From the NCBI RefSeq assembly GCF_012927445.1, contig NZ_JABBPD010000004.1, forward strand, positions 1,027,039-1,091,038: a stretch of 64,000 nucleotides of DNA. Direction: 5' to 3'. The position numbers and the translations under genes were made by a program. The DNA comes from Rhodoferax sp. (lineage in GTDB: Bacteria; Pseudomonadota; Gammaproteobacteria; Burkholderiales; Burkholderiaceae_C). Shown in pieces: positions 28,554 through 37,813 of this stretch. Position 1 is the first letter of the stretch, and each line of letters starts with the position of its first letter. The notes under the pieces were generated by a model. It saw only the letters and a program-made list of their open reading frames with translations, searched no databases and was not told the origin of the DNA.

Positions 28554-28904
28554 CTACCAGCCCAAGCCCAGATGCAGCGGCAGATACACCGCCATGCCCG
28601 CCACGATGGTGCCCAGCACCGCCTGGCCCGCGCCCTTGCGCCAGAAGAACCAGGCCGCGCCCGCCGCCACCGCAAACAGCCGGGCGTCTTGCCAGGTGCT
28701 GATGAACTGGCCCTGCGTCATCACCATTTCCGGCACGATGACGGCGGCCAAGGCGGCAATCGGCGCATATTGCAGCCCGCGCTGGGCCCAGTGCGGCAGC
28801 TTCCAGGGCTTGCTGGAGATGAAAAAGAAGGAGCGGGTGAGCACCGTGACCGCCGCCAGCCCGACGATGATGAGCAGCGTCCAGAGATCGGTGCTGCCGC
28901 TCAT
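28554..28904 (-). CDS. azlD: AzlD-family branched-chain amino acid exporter subunit
   Basis: AzlD is the small partner of AzlC in the LIV-E type exporter. The 116-residue protein (MSGSTDLWTL...) has about four hydrophobic helices and the conserved LTRSFFF and APIAALAAVIVPEM segments. ATG 28904 overlaps the azlC stop as ATGA, indicating coupled translation. The open frame continues upstream but is antisense-free azlC read out of phase, so the longer version is rejected. Confidence 0.9.
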   Translation of the reverse strand: MSGSTDLWTLLIIVGLAAVTVLTRSFFFISSKPWKLPHWAQRGLQYAPIAALAAVIVPEMVMTQGQFISTWQDARLFAVAAGAAWFFWRKGAGQAVLGTIVAGMAVYLPLHLGLGW

Positions 28905-29632
28905 GCCTGCTCCTGCCGATGGCGGCGTGTTTCTTCCAGAATGAGACTCAGCGCCACCGCCGCCGCGATCGCCACCAGAATATTCAGTTTGAACGGCAAG
29001 GCGAAGGCGGCCACCGCCGCCGCACCGGCCACCCCGGCCGACACCAGACGCAGCCGGCTTGAGGCCAGCGAACACAAGATCCCCAGCAACGCCAGAATGC
29101 CGGCAAAGCCCAAGCCCCAGTGGGTCGGGATGAAGTTGGCCAACACCACGCCCAGCACGCTGCACCCCATCCAGGAGACCCAGTTCACGCCGCAGTTGCC
29201 GGCCAGATAGGCCTGCTGAGCGCGCCGGTGCGCCGCATCGCTGCCCACATGGGGGAAGCGCTTGGTGAACTGCACGTAGCTCAAGTCGGCCGTGAGGTAG
29301 CCGGTGACGAGCCGTTGCCACCGCGGCAAGTGCATGACGTAGGGTCGCATGTGGGCGCTGAACACCACAAAGCGCAGGTTGACGCAACAAGCGGTGGCCA
29401 AAATCACCCACATCGGTGCGCCCGCGGTCAACAACGGCACCGCCGCCAGTTGCGAGCTGCCGGCATAAACGGTCAGGGTCATCAGCAAGGCTTCAAACGT
29501 GCTCATGCCGGAATTCATCATGGCCACGCCCGTCATCAAACCCCAGGCGGCGAGGCCGGGGGCAACGCCGAGGGCATCGAGGGCGCCCTGGCGAAATTCG
29601 GGATGCCGGTAGTGACTGCGGAGAAAGAACAT
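28901..29632 (-). CDS. azlC: AzlC-family branched-chain amino acid exporter subunit
   Basis: AzlC is the large membrane subunit of a two-gene exporter for branched-chain amino acids or their analogues. The 243-residue protein begins MFFLRSHYRHPEFRQGALD and shows GVAPGLAAWGLMTGVAMMNSG and the QLAAVPLL motif region, with about six to seven helices. ATG 29632 follows fmt by 13 bp, so it is probably co-transcribed with def and fmt. An exporter behind the formylation/deformylation pair has no evident functional link. Confidence 0.9.
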   Translation of the reverse strand: MFFLRSHYRHPEFRQGALDALGVAPGLAAWGLMTGVAMMNSGMSTFEALLMTLTVYAGSSQLAAVPLLTAGAPMWVILATACCVNLRFVVFSAHMRPYVMHLPRWQRLVTGYLTADLSYVQFTKRFPHVGSDAAHRRAQQAYLAGNCGVNWVSWMGCSVLGVVLANFIPTHWGLGFAGILALLGILCSLASSRLRLVSAGVAGAAAVAAFALPFKLNILVAIAAAVALSLILEETRRHRQEQA

Positions 29633-29645
29633 TCGAGACGGCGGG

Positions 29646-30638
29646 TCAGGTCCGCAACGCCAGCGGGGCGCTGTCGCGCGCCTCAAACACCATGCCCGGC
29701 TGCAGGGCGAAACCATGCAAAAAGTCCGCCACGCGCAGCCGTTTGCCGCCCGGGCGCTGCAACTCGGCGAGTATCACTACTGAATTCATAGCAGCTACCG
29801 CAATACCCTCGGGGGCTACGGTCAGAATTGATCCAAATTCTGTGCCGACGGGCGGTATGCCTGTGCCCACGTTCGCCGCCCAGATTTTGAGGGTTTCACC
29901 ATGCAAGGTCGCGCTGGCGGCGGGAAACGGGTTGAAGGCGCGCACGCGTCGCACAATCGGTTCGGCCGCTTGCGCCCAGTCAATCGCGGCTTCGTGTTTT
30001 TCAATTTTGTGCGCGTAGGTGATGCCCTCGGTCGGCTGCGGCACCGGCTGCAAACCGCCGCGGGCCGACAATTCCAGCGCTTGCACCATCAGCTGCCCGC
30101 CCAGCGCGGCCAGTTTGTCGTGCAAGGTGGCGGTGCTGTCCTGATCGTCAATCGGCAGCTTTTGCACCAGCAGCATGTCGCCGGTGTCCAGACCGGCGTC
30201 CATTTGCATGATGGTGACACCGGTCTCCAGGTCACCCGCCTCGATCGCGCGGTGAATCGGCGCGGCGCCGCGCCAGCGCGGCAACAAGGAGGCGTGGATA
30301 TTGAAACAGCCCAAGCGCGGCGCATCGAGCACCCACTGCGGCAGGATCAGGCCGTAGGCCGCCACCACCATGGCGTCGGCCTGCGCGGCCTCAATGACGG
30401 CACGCGCCGCGGTCGCCTCGTCAGGGTATTTGCCGTCCAGCCGCAGACTGCGCGGCTGCGCCACCGGGATACCCTGGTCCAGCGCGAACTGCTTGACGGC
30501 GGACGCATGCAGTTTCATGCCGCGCCCGGCCGGCCGGTCGGGCTGGCTCAGCACCAGCACAATCTCATGCCCGGCGGCGTGCAGGCGCGCCAGGGCGACG
30601 CGAGCAAACTCAGGCGTGCCGGCGAAGATCAGCCTCAC
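29646..30638 (-). CDS. fmt: Methionyl-tRNA formyltransferase
   Basis: Fmt formylates initiator Met-tRNA using 10-formyl-THF. The 330-residue protein has FAGTPEFA near the start, the catalytic domain with [21 protein letters not shown] and [16 protein letters not shown], and a C-terminal OB-fold (about 215-330) ending [11 protein letters not shown]. The start is GTG 30638, overlapping the def stop as GTGA. Residues about 269-287 in the C-terminal domain are encoded by a 57-bp repeat copy, apparently without a net insertion. Confidence 0.96.
   Translation of the reverse strand: MRLIFAGTPEFARVALARLHAAGHEIVLVLSQPDRPAGRGMKLHASAVKQFALDQGIPVAQPRSLRLDGKYPDEATAARAVIEAAQADAMVVAAYGLILPQWVLDAPRLGCFNIHASLLPRWRGAAPIHRAIEAGDLETGVTIMQMDAGLDTGDMLLVQKLPIDDQDSTATLHDKLAALGGQLMVQALELSARGGLQPVPQPTEGITYAHKIEKHEAAIDWAQAAEPIVRRVRAFNPFPAASATLHGETLKIWAANVGTGIPPVGTEFGSILTVAPEGIAVAAMNSVVILAELQRPGGKRLRVADFLHGFALQPGMVFEARDSAPLALRT
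29776..29832 (+). repeat. 57-bp palindromic element, copy 6 (inside fmt)
   Basis: Hairpin end at 29776-29792 (ACTACTGAATTCATAGC), then AGCTACCGCA, TCGGGGGCTACGG and AATTGAT at the exact family spacing. Antisense to fmt, read as [13 protein letters not shown], the same phase as the other trailing-hairpin copies. Confidence 0.72.
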
Positions 30639-31144
30639 CGCTGTTCCTCACGCAACGCCTTGAGCATTTTTTTCTTGATGCGATCGCGTTTCAGCGGCGA
30701 GAGGTATTCCACGAACACTTTGCCCATCAGATGGTCCATCTCGTGCTGAATACACACCGACAGCAGGTCTTCCGCTTCAATCACCAGGGATTTGCCCTCA
30801 CGATTCAGCGCACTGACCGTGACCGCGTCAAAACGCTCGACGCCGTCGTAAATGCCGGGCACCGACAGACAGCCCTCCTCGTTGAGGTGGGTCTCGTCGC
30901 TGGTCCAGACCATCTGCGGGTTGATCAGCACCAGCGGATCGTCGCGCTCTTCGGACACGTCAATCACAATCAGGCGCTCGTGCACGTCCACCTGGGTGGC
31001 GGCCAGGCCGATGCCTTTGGCGTCGTACATGGTCTGCAGCATGTCGGCAATGAGCGCGCGGATGCGGTCATCCACAGTCAGCACGGGTTTGGCCACAGTG
31101 TGCAGCTTGGGATCGGGAAAACAAAGAATCGGTAATAAAGCCAT
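30635..31144 (-). CDS. def: Peptide deformylase
   Basis: Def removes the N-formyl group from nascent proteins, using Fe or Zn. The 169-residue protein has all three motifs: GIGLAATQ (about 44-51), EGCLSVP (about 88-94) and QHEMDH (about 132-137), giving the Cys and two His metal ligands and catalytic Glu. The stop overlaps the fmt GTG. It is divergent from the lysM gene across 189 bp that contains no recognisable element. Confidence 0.97.
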   Translation of the reverse strand: MALLPILCFPDPKLHTVAKPVLTVDDRIRALIADMLQTMYDAKGIGLAATQVDVHERLIVIDVSEERDDPLVLINPQMVWTSDETHLNEEGCLSVPGIYDGVERFDAVTVSALNREGKSLVIEAEDLLSVCIQHEMDHLMGKVFVEYLSPLKRDRIKKKMLKALREEQR

Positions 31145-31333
31145 GAAGTCTCTTCAAATATGTCGTTATTTTCGCTACTTTTGGCCGCGCCAGTACAGGC
31201 CATGTGCAGGAACCGTTGCCCAATCAAGGGCTTGGGCGCAAAATCGCGCGTAATTTATCAAGCTTTCCCCGGGTGGGCAACGCGCAAGCAGTGCCCACCC
31301 AAAGCCCAACCGGCCTTTGCAGCACCGCAAAAT

Positions 31334-32563
31334 ATGACACAAAACATGATCGTGAAATCCAAAGTCGCCTCCCAAGCCACCCTCGCCGCGCTGACCGTGC
31401 TGGCCAGCACCTGGATGCCCTCGCTGGCCTGGGCACAGAGCCTGCCCGTCACCGCGGGCCAAAAAGCCACGGCGGCCCAAGTCGCACAGGCCGGGGTGCC
31501 CTTGAGCGAACTGAGCGCCAACGCGCCCGACAACTACACCGTCAAACGGGGCGACACGCTGTGGGCCATCTCCGGCCTTTTCCTCAAAAGCGCCTGGCGC
31601 TGGCCCGAACTGTGGGGCATGAACCTCAATGAAATCAAGAATCCGCACCTGATCTACCCGGGGCAAATGCTGTACCTGGAGAAAAAAGACGGGCGCGCCA
31701 CCCTGCGCACCCGGCAGTCGGCCAACGGCGATGCGCCGCTGGAGACGGTTCGCCTGTCCCCGCGCACCCGTTACGAAGCCCTGGCCAGCGACGCGCTGCC
31801 AACCCTCAAAAGTCACCTGATTGAACCGTTTTTGGCGGAACCGATGATCGTGGACGAAAACGGACTCACCTCGGCGGCGCGCATCGTGGCAACGCAAGAA
31901 GGCCGTGTGCTGCTGACCCGCGGCGACCGTGCCTATGCGCGCGGTCAGGGCGCCGCCGCGCTCGTCGATGAGGTCGGCCAAAAGCAGAAGGCGTACCGGG
32001 TATTTCGCAACGCCACGCCCCTGAAAGACCCGGTAACAGCGGAAGTGCTGGGCTATGAAGCGCAATACGTCGGCAAGGCCCTGCTGGCCCGCGGTGAATC
32101 CACCCAGGAATCAACCGACAAAGATGGGAAACCCCGCACCGACATCGTGCCGGCCACGATTGACATTGTGGTGGCCAAGGAAGAAATGCGCGTCGGCGAC
32201 CGGATGCTGCCCGAGCCCGAGCGGCAGTTTTTGAGTTATGTGCCCCATGCGCCGCTGGAAAAAGTGGATGCCCGCATCGTCTCGGTCTATGGCAGCGCGG
32301 TCGTTAATGCGGCCCAAAACCAGGTGGTGGCGATCAATCGCGGCACCCGCGACGGTGTCGAAAACGGCCACGTGCTGGCCATTTTGAAAGACGGCGCCCG
32401 CCTGATCGACAAGACGGACGATGCGCGCACCGCGCTGAAATTGCCGGATGAGCGCAATGGTTTGCTGATGGTGTTCCGCACGTTTGAACGCCTCTCTTAT
32501 GCCCTGGTACTGGAGATCAAGGACGGCGCCAAAGTGGGTGACCGGCTGGTCAACCCGCGCTAA
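31334..32563 (+). CDS. LysM-domain periplasmic protein upstream of dprA
   Basis: The 409-residue protein has a signal peptide (cleavage near SLAWA-QSLPV) and a LysM peptidoglycan-binding domain at about residues 66-116 (NYTVKRGDTLWAISGLFLK ... HLIYPGQMLYL). The rest is a conserved betaproteobacterial region without a motif I can name. ATG 31334 (MTQNMIVKSK) was chosen, with ATG 31346 as an alternative; the upstream frame to 31160 lacks signal-peptide logic. lysM-dprA-smg divergent from def-fmt is a familiar betaproteobacterial order. Its role is probably cell-wall associated. Confidence 0.87.
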   Translation: MTQNMIVKSKVASQATLAALTVLASTWMPSLAWAQSLPVTAGQKATAAQVAQAGVPLSELSANAPDNYTVKRGDTLWAISGLFLKSAWRWPELWGMNLNEIKNPHLIYPGQMLYLEKKDGRATLRTRQSANGDAPLETVRLSPRTRYEALASDALPTLKSHLIEPFLAEPMIVDENGLTSAARIVATQEGRVLLTRGDRAYARGQGAAALVDEVGQKQKAYRVFRNATPLKDPVTAEVLGYEAQYVGKALLARGESTQESTDKDGKPRTDIVPATIDIVVAKEEMRVGDRMLPEPERQFLSYVPHAPLEKVDARIVSVYGSAVVNAAQNQVVAINRGTRDGVENGHVLAILKDGARLIDKTDDARTALKLPDERNGLLMVFRTFERLSYALVLEIKDGAKVGDRLVNPR

Positions 32564-32587
32564 CCGCGGTTCGCAGTCATCCCGCCC

Positions 32588-33817
32588 ATGGAGCGCGAAG
32601 AACTTGCCGCCTGGCTGCGCCTGACGCTCACGCCGGGCGTCGGCAACGAAACCGCCCGCAAATTACTGGCGGCGTTTGGCCTGCCCGACGCGGTGTTCCG
32701 CCAGTCCAGTGCGGCGCTGCGGCAAGTGGTGAGCGCCACCGTGGCCAGCCACCTGCGCGCCGAGCCGCCCGAACTGCCGGCCTTGCTGGACCTGACCTGG
32801 ACCTGGTTGCAAAACAGCGGCGAAGGCGGAGCCCAGCGTCATATCGTGGTGCTGGGGGATGCCGACTACCCGGTCTCGCTGCTGCGCATGGAAGATCCAC
32901 CGCTGATGCTGTACCTACTGGGCGCCGGAGAATTTATATCAAATAGACCTCTAGCCTCCGGATTACCTGCGCAAGTAGCTACGAATTTAATAGCAAATAG
33001 CCTGGCCGCCAATCTGGCACGGAGCATTGCGGTGGTCGGCAGTCGCAACCCCACACCGCAAGGGGCGGTCAACGCCCGGCTTTTTTCCAAAGCGCTGGGG
33101 CAAGCCGGTCTGACCATCGTATCGGGCTTGGCCTTGGGCGTCGATGGTGCCGCGCACGAGGGCGCCTTGGACAGCCTGGCGCCGGGTTCCAACCGGCTGG
33201 CCACCGTGGCCGTGGTCGGCACCGGGCTGGACCGGGTTTATCCCAAAGCACACCTTGAGCTGGCGCACCGCATCGCGCAACATGGGCTGCTCATCAGCGA
33301 ATACCCGCTGGGCACGCCGCCCTTGCCCGCCAACTTTCCCAAACGCAACCGCCTCATCGCGGGACTGACGCAGGGCACGCTGGTGATTGAAGCGGCCTTG
33401 AAGTCGGGCTCGCTCATCACGGCTCGTCTGACGGCGGAACAGGGCAAGGACGTTTTTGCCATTCCCGGCTCGATTCACTCCGCCCAGGCACGCGGCTGCC
33501 ACGCGCTGATCAAGCAGGGCGCCAAACTGGTGGAATCGGCGCAGGATGTGCTGGAAGAGCTGAAACTCGACGCCGGGCCGGCGTTGGCTGTGAATCCCAT
33601 CGCGGTCAAGGTCGATACGGAGAGGGCGGGCGATCTTTTCTCGACTGAAAATGCGCTGTTGGAGGCCTTGGGCTTCGATCCCGTCGGGCTGGATGCGCTG
33701 CAAGCCCGTTGCGGCCTGGATGCTGCCAATCTGCAGGCGCAATTGATGACGCTGGAGCTTGATGGCCGGGTGGCGCGCTTGTCTGGTGGCCTGTTCCAGC
33801 GCATGACCCAGGCCTAA
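32588..33817 (+). CDS. dprA: DNA-processing protein DprA (Smf)
   Basis: DprA protects incoming single-stranded DNA and loads RecA during natural transformation. The 409-residue protein has an N-terminal SAM-like part (about 1-80), the Rossmann core (IAVVGSRNPT near 145, IVSGLALGVDGAAHEGAL near 178-195, EYPLGTPPLPANFPKRNRLIAGL near 238-260) and a C-terminal winged-helix DML1-like domain (about 345-405). Just before the Rossmann core, residues 117-135 are an extra stretch encoded by a 57-bp repeat copy, where the family normally goes straight from PPLLLY to AVVGSR. The gap to lysM is 24 bp. Confidence 0.95.
   Translation: MEREELAAWLRLTLTPGVGNETARKLLAAFGLPDAVFRQSSAALRQVVSATVASHLRAEPPELPALLDLTWTWLQNSGEGGAQRHIVVLGDADYPVSLLRMEDPPLMLYLLGAGEFISNRPLASGLPAQVATNLIANSLAANLARSIAVVGSRNPTPQGAVNARLFSKALGQAGLTIVSGLALGVDGAAHEGALDSLAPGSNRLATVAVVGTGLDRVYPKAHLELAHRIAQHGLLISEYPLGTPPLPANFPKRNRLIAGLTQGTLVIEAALKSGSLITARLTAEQGKDVFAIPGSIHSAQARGCHALIKQGAKLVESAQDVLEELKLDAGPALAVNPIAVKVDTERAGDLFSTENALLEALGFDPVGLDALQARCGLDAANLQAQLMTLELDGRVARLSGGLFQRMTQA
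32938..32994 (-). repeat. 57-bp palindromic element, copy 7 (insertion inside dprA)
   Basis: Plus strand reads ATCAAATAGACCTCTAGCC, then ACCTGCGCAAGTAGCTACG and ends TTTAATAGC. It is one of the best-preserved copies. In dprA it is read as Pro-Leu-Ala-Ser-Gly-Leu-Pro-Ala-Gln-Val-Ala-Thr-Asn-Leu-Ile-Ala, the same frame as the copy at the end of the RND adaptor gene. Confidence 0.88.
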
Positions 33818-33905
33818 AGCCGGAATTGAACCGGAATCAACCGCCAAGTCCACTTTGTTGCGCGGGTCATGCTTTACAGGTCGGCATTCGCGCTATATTG
33901 GGGCC

Positions 33906-34415
33906 ATGTTTGAAGTGCTTGTCTTCGTTTACGAGAATTATTGGCGCGGCGATGCCTGCCCCGAATTGGCCCATCTGGAGCGCAAATTGAACGCGGTGGG
34001 CTTTGAGGCCGAGGAAATTCAGGACGCGCTGACTTGGCTCAACGACCTGAATCTGGCCGCCCGCGGCCTGCAGTTGCCCGCACTGGACAACGAGGCCAGC
34101 AGCAGTGCGCCCCAGCCGGACATCCAGACTTGGGCCCCGTCGCGCAACAGCATGCGCATCTACTCGATGGCCGAGCAGGCGCACTTGGGTGCGGACTGTC
34201 TCGGTTTTGTCACGTTTCTGGAAAACTCGGGCGTGTTGCCGGCGCATATGCGCGAGATCGTGATCGACCGGGCCATGGCGGCTCCCGCCGACCCGCTCCC
34301 GCTGGACGATCTCAAGATCATCGTGCTGATGGTGTTCTGGAGTCTGGGTCAGGAACCCGACCCGCTGATACTCGACGAGTTGTGCGACGACACTTCCAAC
34401 CGGCTGGCCCACTGA
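33906..34415 (+). CDS. smg: Smg family protein (DUF494)
   Basis: The 169-residue protein matches the Smg family by its start (MFEVLVFVYENYWRGDACPEL) and its position after dprA. The function is not established. The C-terminal half contains the conserved DDLKIIVLMVFWSLGQEPD. ATG 33906 was chosen over an in-frame start at 33855. It is acidic and lacks membrane segments, so it is cytoplasmic. It converges on the DUF1631 gene with 18 bp between stops and no visible terminator. Confidence 0.92.
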   Translation: MFEVLVFVYENYWRGDACPELAHLERKLNAVGFEAEEIQDALTWLNDLNLAARGLQLPALDNEASSSAPQPDIQTWAPSRNSMRIYSMAEQAHLGADCLGFVTFLENSGVLPAHMREIVIDRAMAAPADPLPLDDLKIIVLMVFWSLGQEPDPLILDELCDDTSNRLAH

Positions 34416-34433
34416 GGCCGTGCTAATTTCACA

Positions 34434-36833
34434 CTAACCCAACAGCCGTTCCGGATTGGCTTCCAGCTTGCCCAGCGCATCGCGTGTGGCGCGCACAGTC
34501 AGCGCTTCCTCTTCTTGCGGCAAAAGCAGGCCCGCCTGTAAATAAGCCGCCAGGCGTCCGGCCTGAACCAGATAACTGTGGCCGTCGGTGGACGCAAACA
34601 AATTCAAATGCTTGCGGTCGCTGCGCCACACGAATTGCACCTGGGCCACCCGGCCGTTATGGTCCAGCGTAAACCAGGAGCCCAATTCCAGTTCCTGCGC
34701 CCAGGCCTGCATCGCCGCAATCGGCTTGGAGCCGCCATCGGCCACCACATCAATCTTGTCGGCTTCAATGCCCAGCATCAGCTCGATGCTCTGGGCATCG
34801 AGGGGCAGGTCCCCCATCATGCCTTCATCGCTGACAAAGTCTTCCAGGTTGGCCAGGCGTTCGGCCATGGCCTGAATCTGCTCGTTGGGAATGGCCTGGG
34901 TCTTGGACAGAAACGCATCCGCCAGGATGTCGCTGACCGTCTTGATATGCGCCTCCTGCTCGGACGGCGCCACGCCCAGCAAGGACATGCCGGCGCGCAA
35001 TTTGTGCAGGAGCTGCGGTAGATCCTGAATCACGCGGGCCCGATCACTGCGATTGGGTTTGGCGCTGGCCGCCCAGACCAAGTCGCTGGCCGATTTTTTC
35101 AGCCCCAGGGTTTCCGCATGCTGCGGGCCTTTGCGCACGGCCGCCACGGCCAGCACCTCGGCCCAGACCTTGAAGAGAAAATTGCGAATCTCCTCGCGCA
35201 CCGGCATGTCTTTGAGCATGTTGCGCATCTCAATCGTGTACTGGATCGTGAGCGTTTCCTTTTCCTCGACCTGCTGCGCCAGAGTGACCAGCTTTTGGGT
35301 CGAAGCCTTGCCGGTTAAAAACTGCGCCAGAAACTTCTGAAACTCGTCATACACCAGCTGGTAGACACGCTTGCCGGTCTCGGGATACTGCTCAATCACC
35401 TGCACCACCCGCTTGATCTCCTGCTCCAGCGCACTGCCTTTGATGCCGCTGGCGTCAAACCCCATCACACACGACCCCATGCGGTCGATCAACTGCCGGG
35501 CCGGGTGACTCAGCGTGCCAAAGAAGTCCGGCTCGGCCAGCGCCACGCGCAGCACCGGCATTTGCAGGCGCGCAAACCACACCCGAATCTCCGGCGGAAT
35601 GCGATCTTCCTGCAAGATGGCCTGAAACATCAGCGCCACAATCTCGATCGTCGCCTTTTCGCTTTGGGTTTCGGCCTTGTTTTTGAGTTCGGTCGAGCGT
35701 TGCCGTAACTCGACCGCCACCCGGGCTACGCCCGCCGGGCTGTAATCTTCCAGGACAGTGCCGCTGCCCGAGTACTGGCCGGCTGGTTGTGAACGCACCG
35801 CCATGGCCGCCGCCAGCGCGGGTGACGGTGGCTGGTAGTGCGTGGCTTCAAAATCTGTCCCACCCGAGCCTATCAACAAACGCTTGAGTTGCCCCAAGAC
35901 ACCCTGCGCCCGACTCCGCGCCCGCGCGAGCGGCGTGGTCGAGGTCATCAGGCGGGTTTCGTCCGAGGCGCTGCCATAGCCGGAGCTTTGCCGTCCCGGT
36001 GATCCGGCGGCCTGCCCCCAGCCCAGTCGCCCGCCAAAGGCGGACCCTGATGGCGGCCTGGCCTGGCCCGCCGACCCTGCGACGTTGGCATCAAAGCCAG
36101 CCTGTCCCGAGTCGGCGCCGGCGGGTTTTTCCCCTGGCGCTTGGCGGGAGACGGCGGCCGGGCTCCCCCGGGAGGGTGCCGCGGGAATGCGTTTGACACG
36201 GTCCTTCAACTCGATCGTGGGCAGCACACCCTGCTTGATCAAAAACGCATTGGCATTGGCGTAGGCCTGCGTCAGGCGCTCGCTCAGGAGCTTGAGCGCC
36301 AGGTCGTTCACCATCGACCAGGCCTCGCGGGGCATACCCGCGTCAGCCCACTGCTCGACGATCACCAGAAGCAGCACTTCGGGCTGCAGAATATCGTGGG
36401 CTTCGAGCTCTTCCAATCTTTCCAGCAGTTTGATCCGGACGCGCAGATCATTCAGCTCGGCACTGACGTTTTCCAGCACGCCCAGCACCAGCCGGGACGC
36501 CGTGATTTTGTTCTCCATCACGTCGGTGCTGACCAGTTCAAACCCTTCATCCGGCGTCTTCTTGGCAGCGGACGTCACCGGGCGCGTCAAAGCGGCCTGC
36601 CAGGCGTTCAGGGTGCCGTCCACCCACTCGGTCCGCCGGCTCTGGTAAAAAGTCCAGGCGTCGCGCCGGTTTTGCATTTCACGCGACGGGGCCGATTCGC
36701 TCATCAGGCTGGTGAGTCGCTCCTGCACCGCGGTCGCCAACTCCGCCATGGCGTGGCTGGCCTCTGCGACAAAGCGCCTACGCGTCTCTTGAGCGAGCAG
36801 GACGCGTTGCGCAAAAGAGGCTTGAGTGGCCAT
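34434..36833 (-). CDS. DUF1631 family protein
   Basis: This 799-residue protein of unknown function matches the DUF1631 family by overall sequence (ASHAMAELATAVQERLTSLMSES near the start; conserved block about 390-680). Residues about 215-330 are a Gly/Ser/Pro-rich low-complexity linker. There is no signal peptide and no membrane helix. The start is 14 bp from secF, making it the last gene of yajC-secD-secF-DUF1631. Whether it works with the translocon is unknown; position is the only hint. Confidence 0.85.
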   Translation of the reverse strand: MATQASFAQRVLLAQETRRRFVAEASHAMAELATAVQERLTSLMSESAPSREMQNRRDAWTFYQSRRTEWVDGTLNAWQAALTRPVTSAAKKTPDEGFELVSTDVMENKITASRLVLGVLENVSAELNDLRVRIKLLERLEELEAHDILQPEVLLLVIVEQWADAGMPREAWSMVNDLALKLLSERLTQAYANANAFLIKQGVLPTIELKDRVKRIPAAPSRGSPAAVSRQAPGEKPAGADSGQAGFDANVAGSAGQARPPSGSAFGGRLGWGQAAGSPGRQSSGYGSASDETRLMTSTTPLARARSRAQGVLGQLKRLLIGSGGTDFEATHYQPPSPALAAAMAVRSQPAGQYSGSGTVLEDYSPAGVARVAVELRQRSTELKNKAETQSEKATIEIVALMFQAILQEDRIPPEIRVWFARLQMPVLRVALAEPDFFGTLSHPARQLIDRMGSCVMGFDASGIKGSALEQEIKRVVQVIEQYPETGKRVYQLVYDEFQKFLAQFLTGKASTQKLVTLAQQVEEKETLTIQYTIEMRNMLKDMPVREEIRNFLFKVWAEVLAVAAVRKGPQHAETLGLKKSASDLVWAASAKPNRSDRARVIQDLPQLLHKLRAGMSLLGVAPSEQEAHIKTVSDILADAFLSKTQAIPNEQIQAMAERLANLEDFVSDEGMMGDLPLDAQSIELMLGIEADKIDVVADGGSKPIAAMQAWAQELELGSWFTLDHNGRVAQVQFVWRSDRKHLNLFASTDGHSYLVQAGRLAAYLQAGLLLPQEEEALTVRATRDALGKLEANPERLLG

Positions 36834-36847
36834 AGCTCAGTGTCGGG

Positions 36848-37801
36848 TCAGACCGTGGCACCCGCGTTGGGGTCGTTCGGGTCTTCGTCTTTCTTGGCGC
36901 CGCCCTTGATCAGGTCTTCGCGCTGAATTCCCAGCCACATGGCAATGGCCGCCGCCACAAAAACCGAAGAATAAATACCAAACAGAATGCCAATGGTCAA
37001 GGCCAAGGCAAAGTAATGCAGCGTGGCGCCCCCAAAAACCAGCATGGACAGCACCATCAACTGGGTTGACCCGTGCGTGATGATGGTCCGGCTGATGGTC
37101 GAGGTGATGGCGCTATCAATGATTTGCATCGTGTCCATCTTGCGATACCGCCTGAAATTCTCCCGGATTCGGTCAAAGATCACGACCGACTCATTCACCG
37201 AATACCCCAGCACCGCCAGCACCGCCGCCAGCACGGGAAGGGAGAACTCCCACTGGAAGAAAGCAAAAAAGCCCAGGATGATGATGACGTCATGCAAATT
37301 GGCAATGATGGCCGCCACGGCGAACTTCCATTCAAACCGGATCGCCAGATAAATCATGATGCCGACCACCACGGAGGCCAGCGCCTTGAGGCCATCAGTG
37401 GCCAACTCGTCCCCGACCTGCGGCCCGACAAACTCGCTACGGCGCATGGTGGCGGTTGGGTCCACCACCTTGAGCGCGGCCATGACGCGGTCGCTTTGCT
37501 GGGCGGAACTGACGCCCTTTTGCACCGGCATGCGAATCAACACGTCGCGCGCGGTGCCAAAGTTTTGCACCTGCACATCGCTCAGGCCCAGCGTTGCCAC
37601 CGTGCTGCGAACGACATTCAAGTCAGCGGGTTGCGAGTAGCTGACCTCCATCAAGGTGCCGCCGGTGAACTCCACCGACAGGTGTAAACCCCGGGTAAAC
37701 AGGAAGAACACCGCCGCCAAAAAGGTGATGAGCGAGACGAGATTGAAGATGAGCGCATGCCGCATGAACGGAATGTCGCGTTTGATTTTGAAAAATTCCA
37801 T
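36848..37801 (-). CDS. secF: Protein translocase subunit SecF
   Basis: SecF works with SecD and YajC in proton-driven late steps of Sec export. The 317-residue protein has six predicted helices, the periplasmic domain containing LHLSVEFTGGTLMEVSYS, and the membrane signature GYSVNESVVIFDRIRENFRR near residues 205-225. It lies 12 bp after secD. Length and motifs are normal. Confidence 0.97.
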   Translation of the reverse strand: MEFFKIKRDIPFMRHALIFNLVSLITFLAAVFFLFTRGLHLSVEFTGGTLMEVSYSQPADLNVVRSTVATLGLSDVQVQNFGTARDVLIRMPVQKGVSSAQQSDRVMAALKVVDPTATMRRSEFVGPQVGDELATDGLKALASVVVGIMIYLAIRFEWKFAVAAIIANLHDVIIILGFFAFFQWEFSLPVLAAVLAVLGYSVNESVVIFDRIRENFRRYRKMDTMQIIDSAITSTISRTIITHGSTQLMVLSMLVFGGATLHYFALALTIGILFGIYSSVFVAAAIAMWLGIQREDLIKGGAKKDEDPNDPNAGATV

Positions 37802-37813
37802 GACTACTTTCCC

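Noticed and set aside
33818..33905. tRNA-like GAACCGGAATCAACCGCC fragment after dprA
   Set aside because: No acceptor stem, anticodon arm or D-arm can be built around it, so it is not a tRNA gene.
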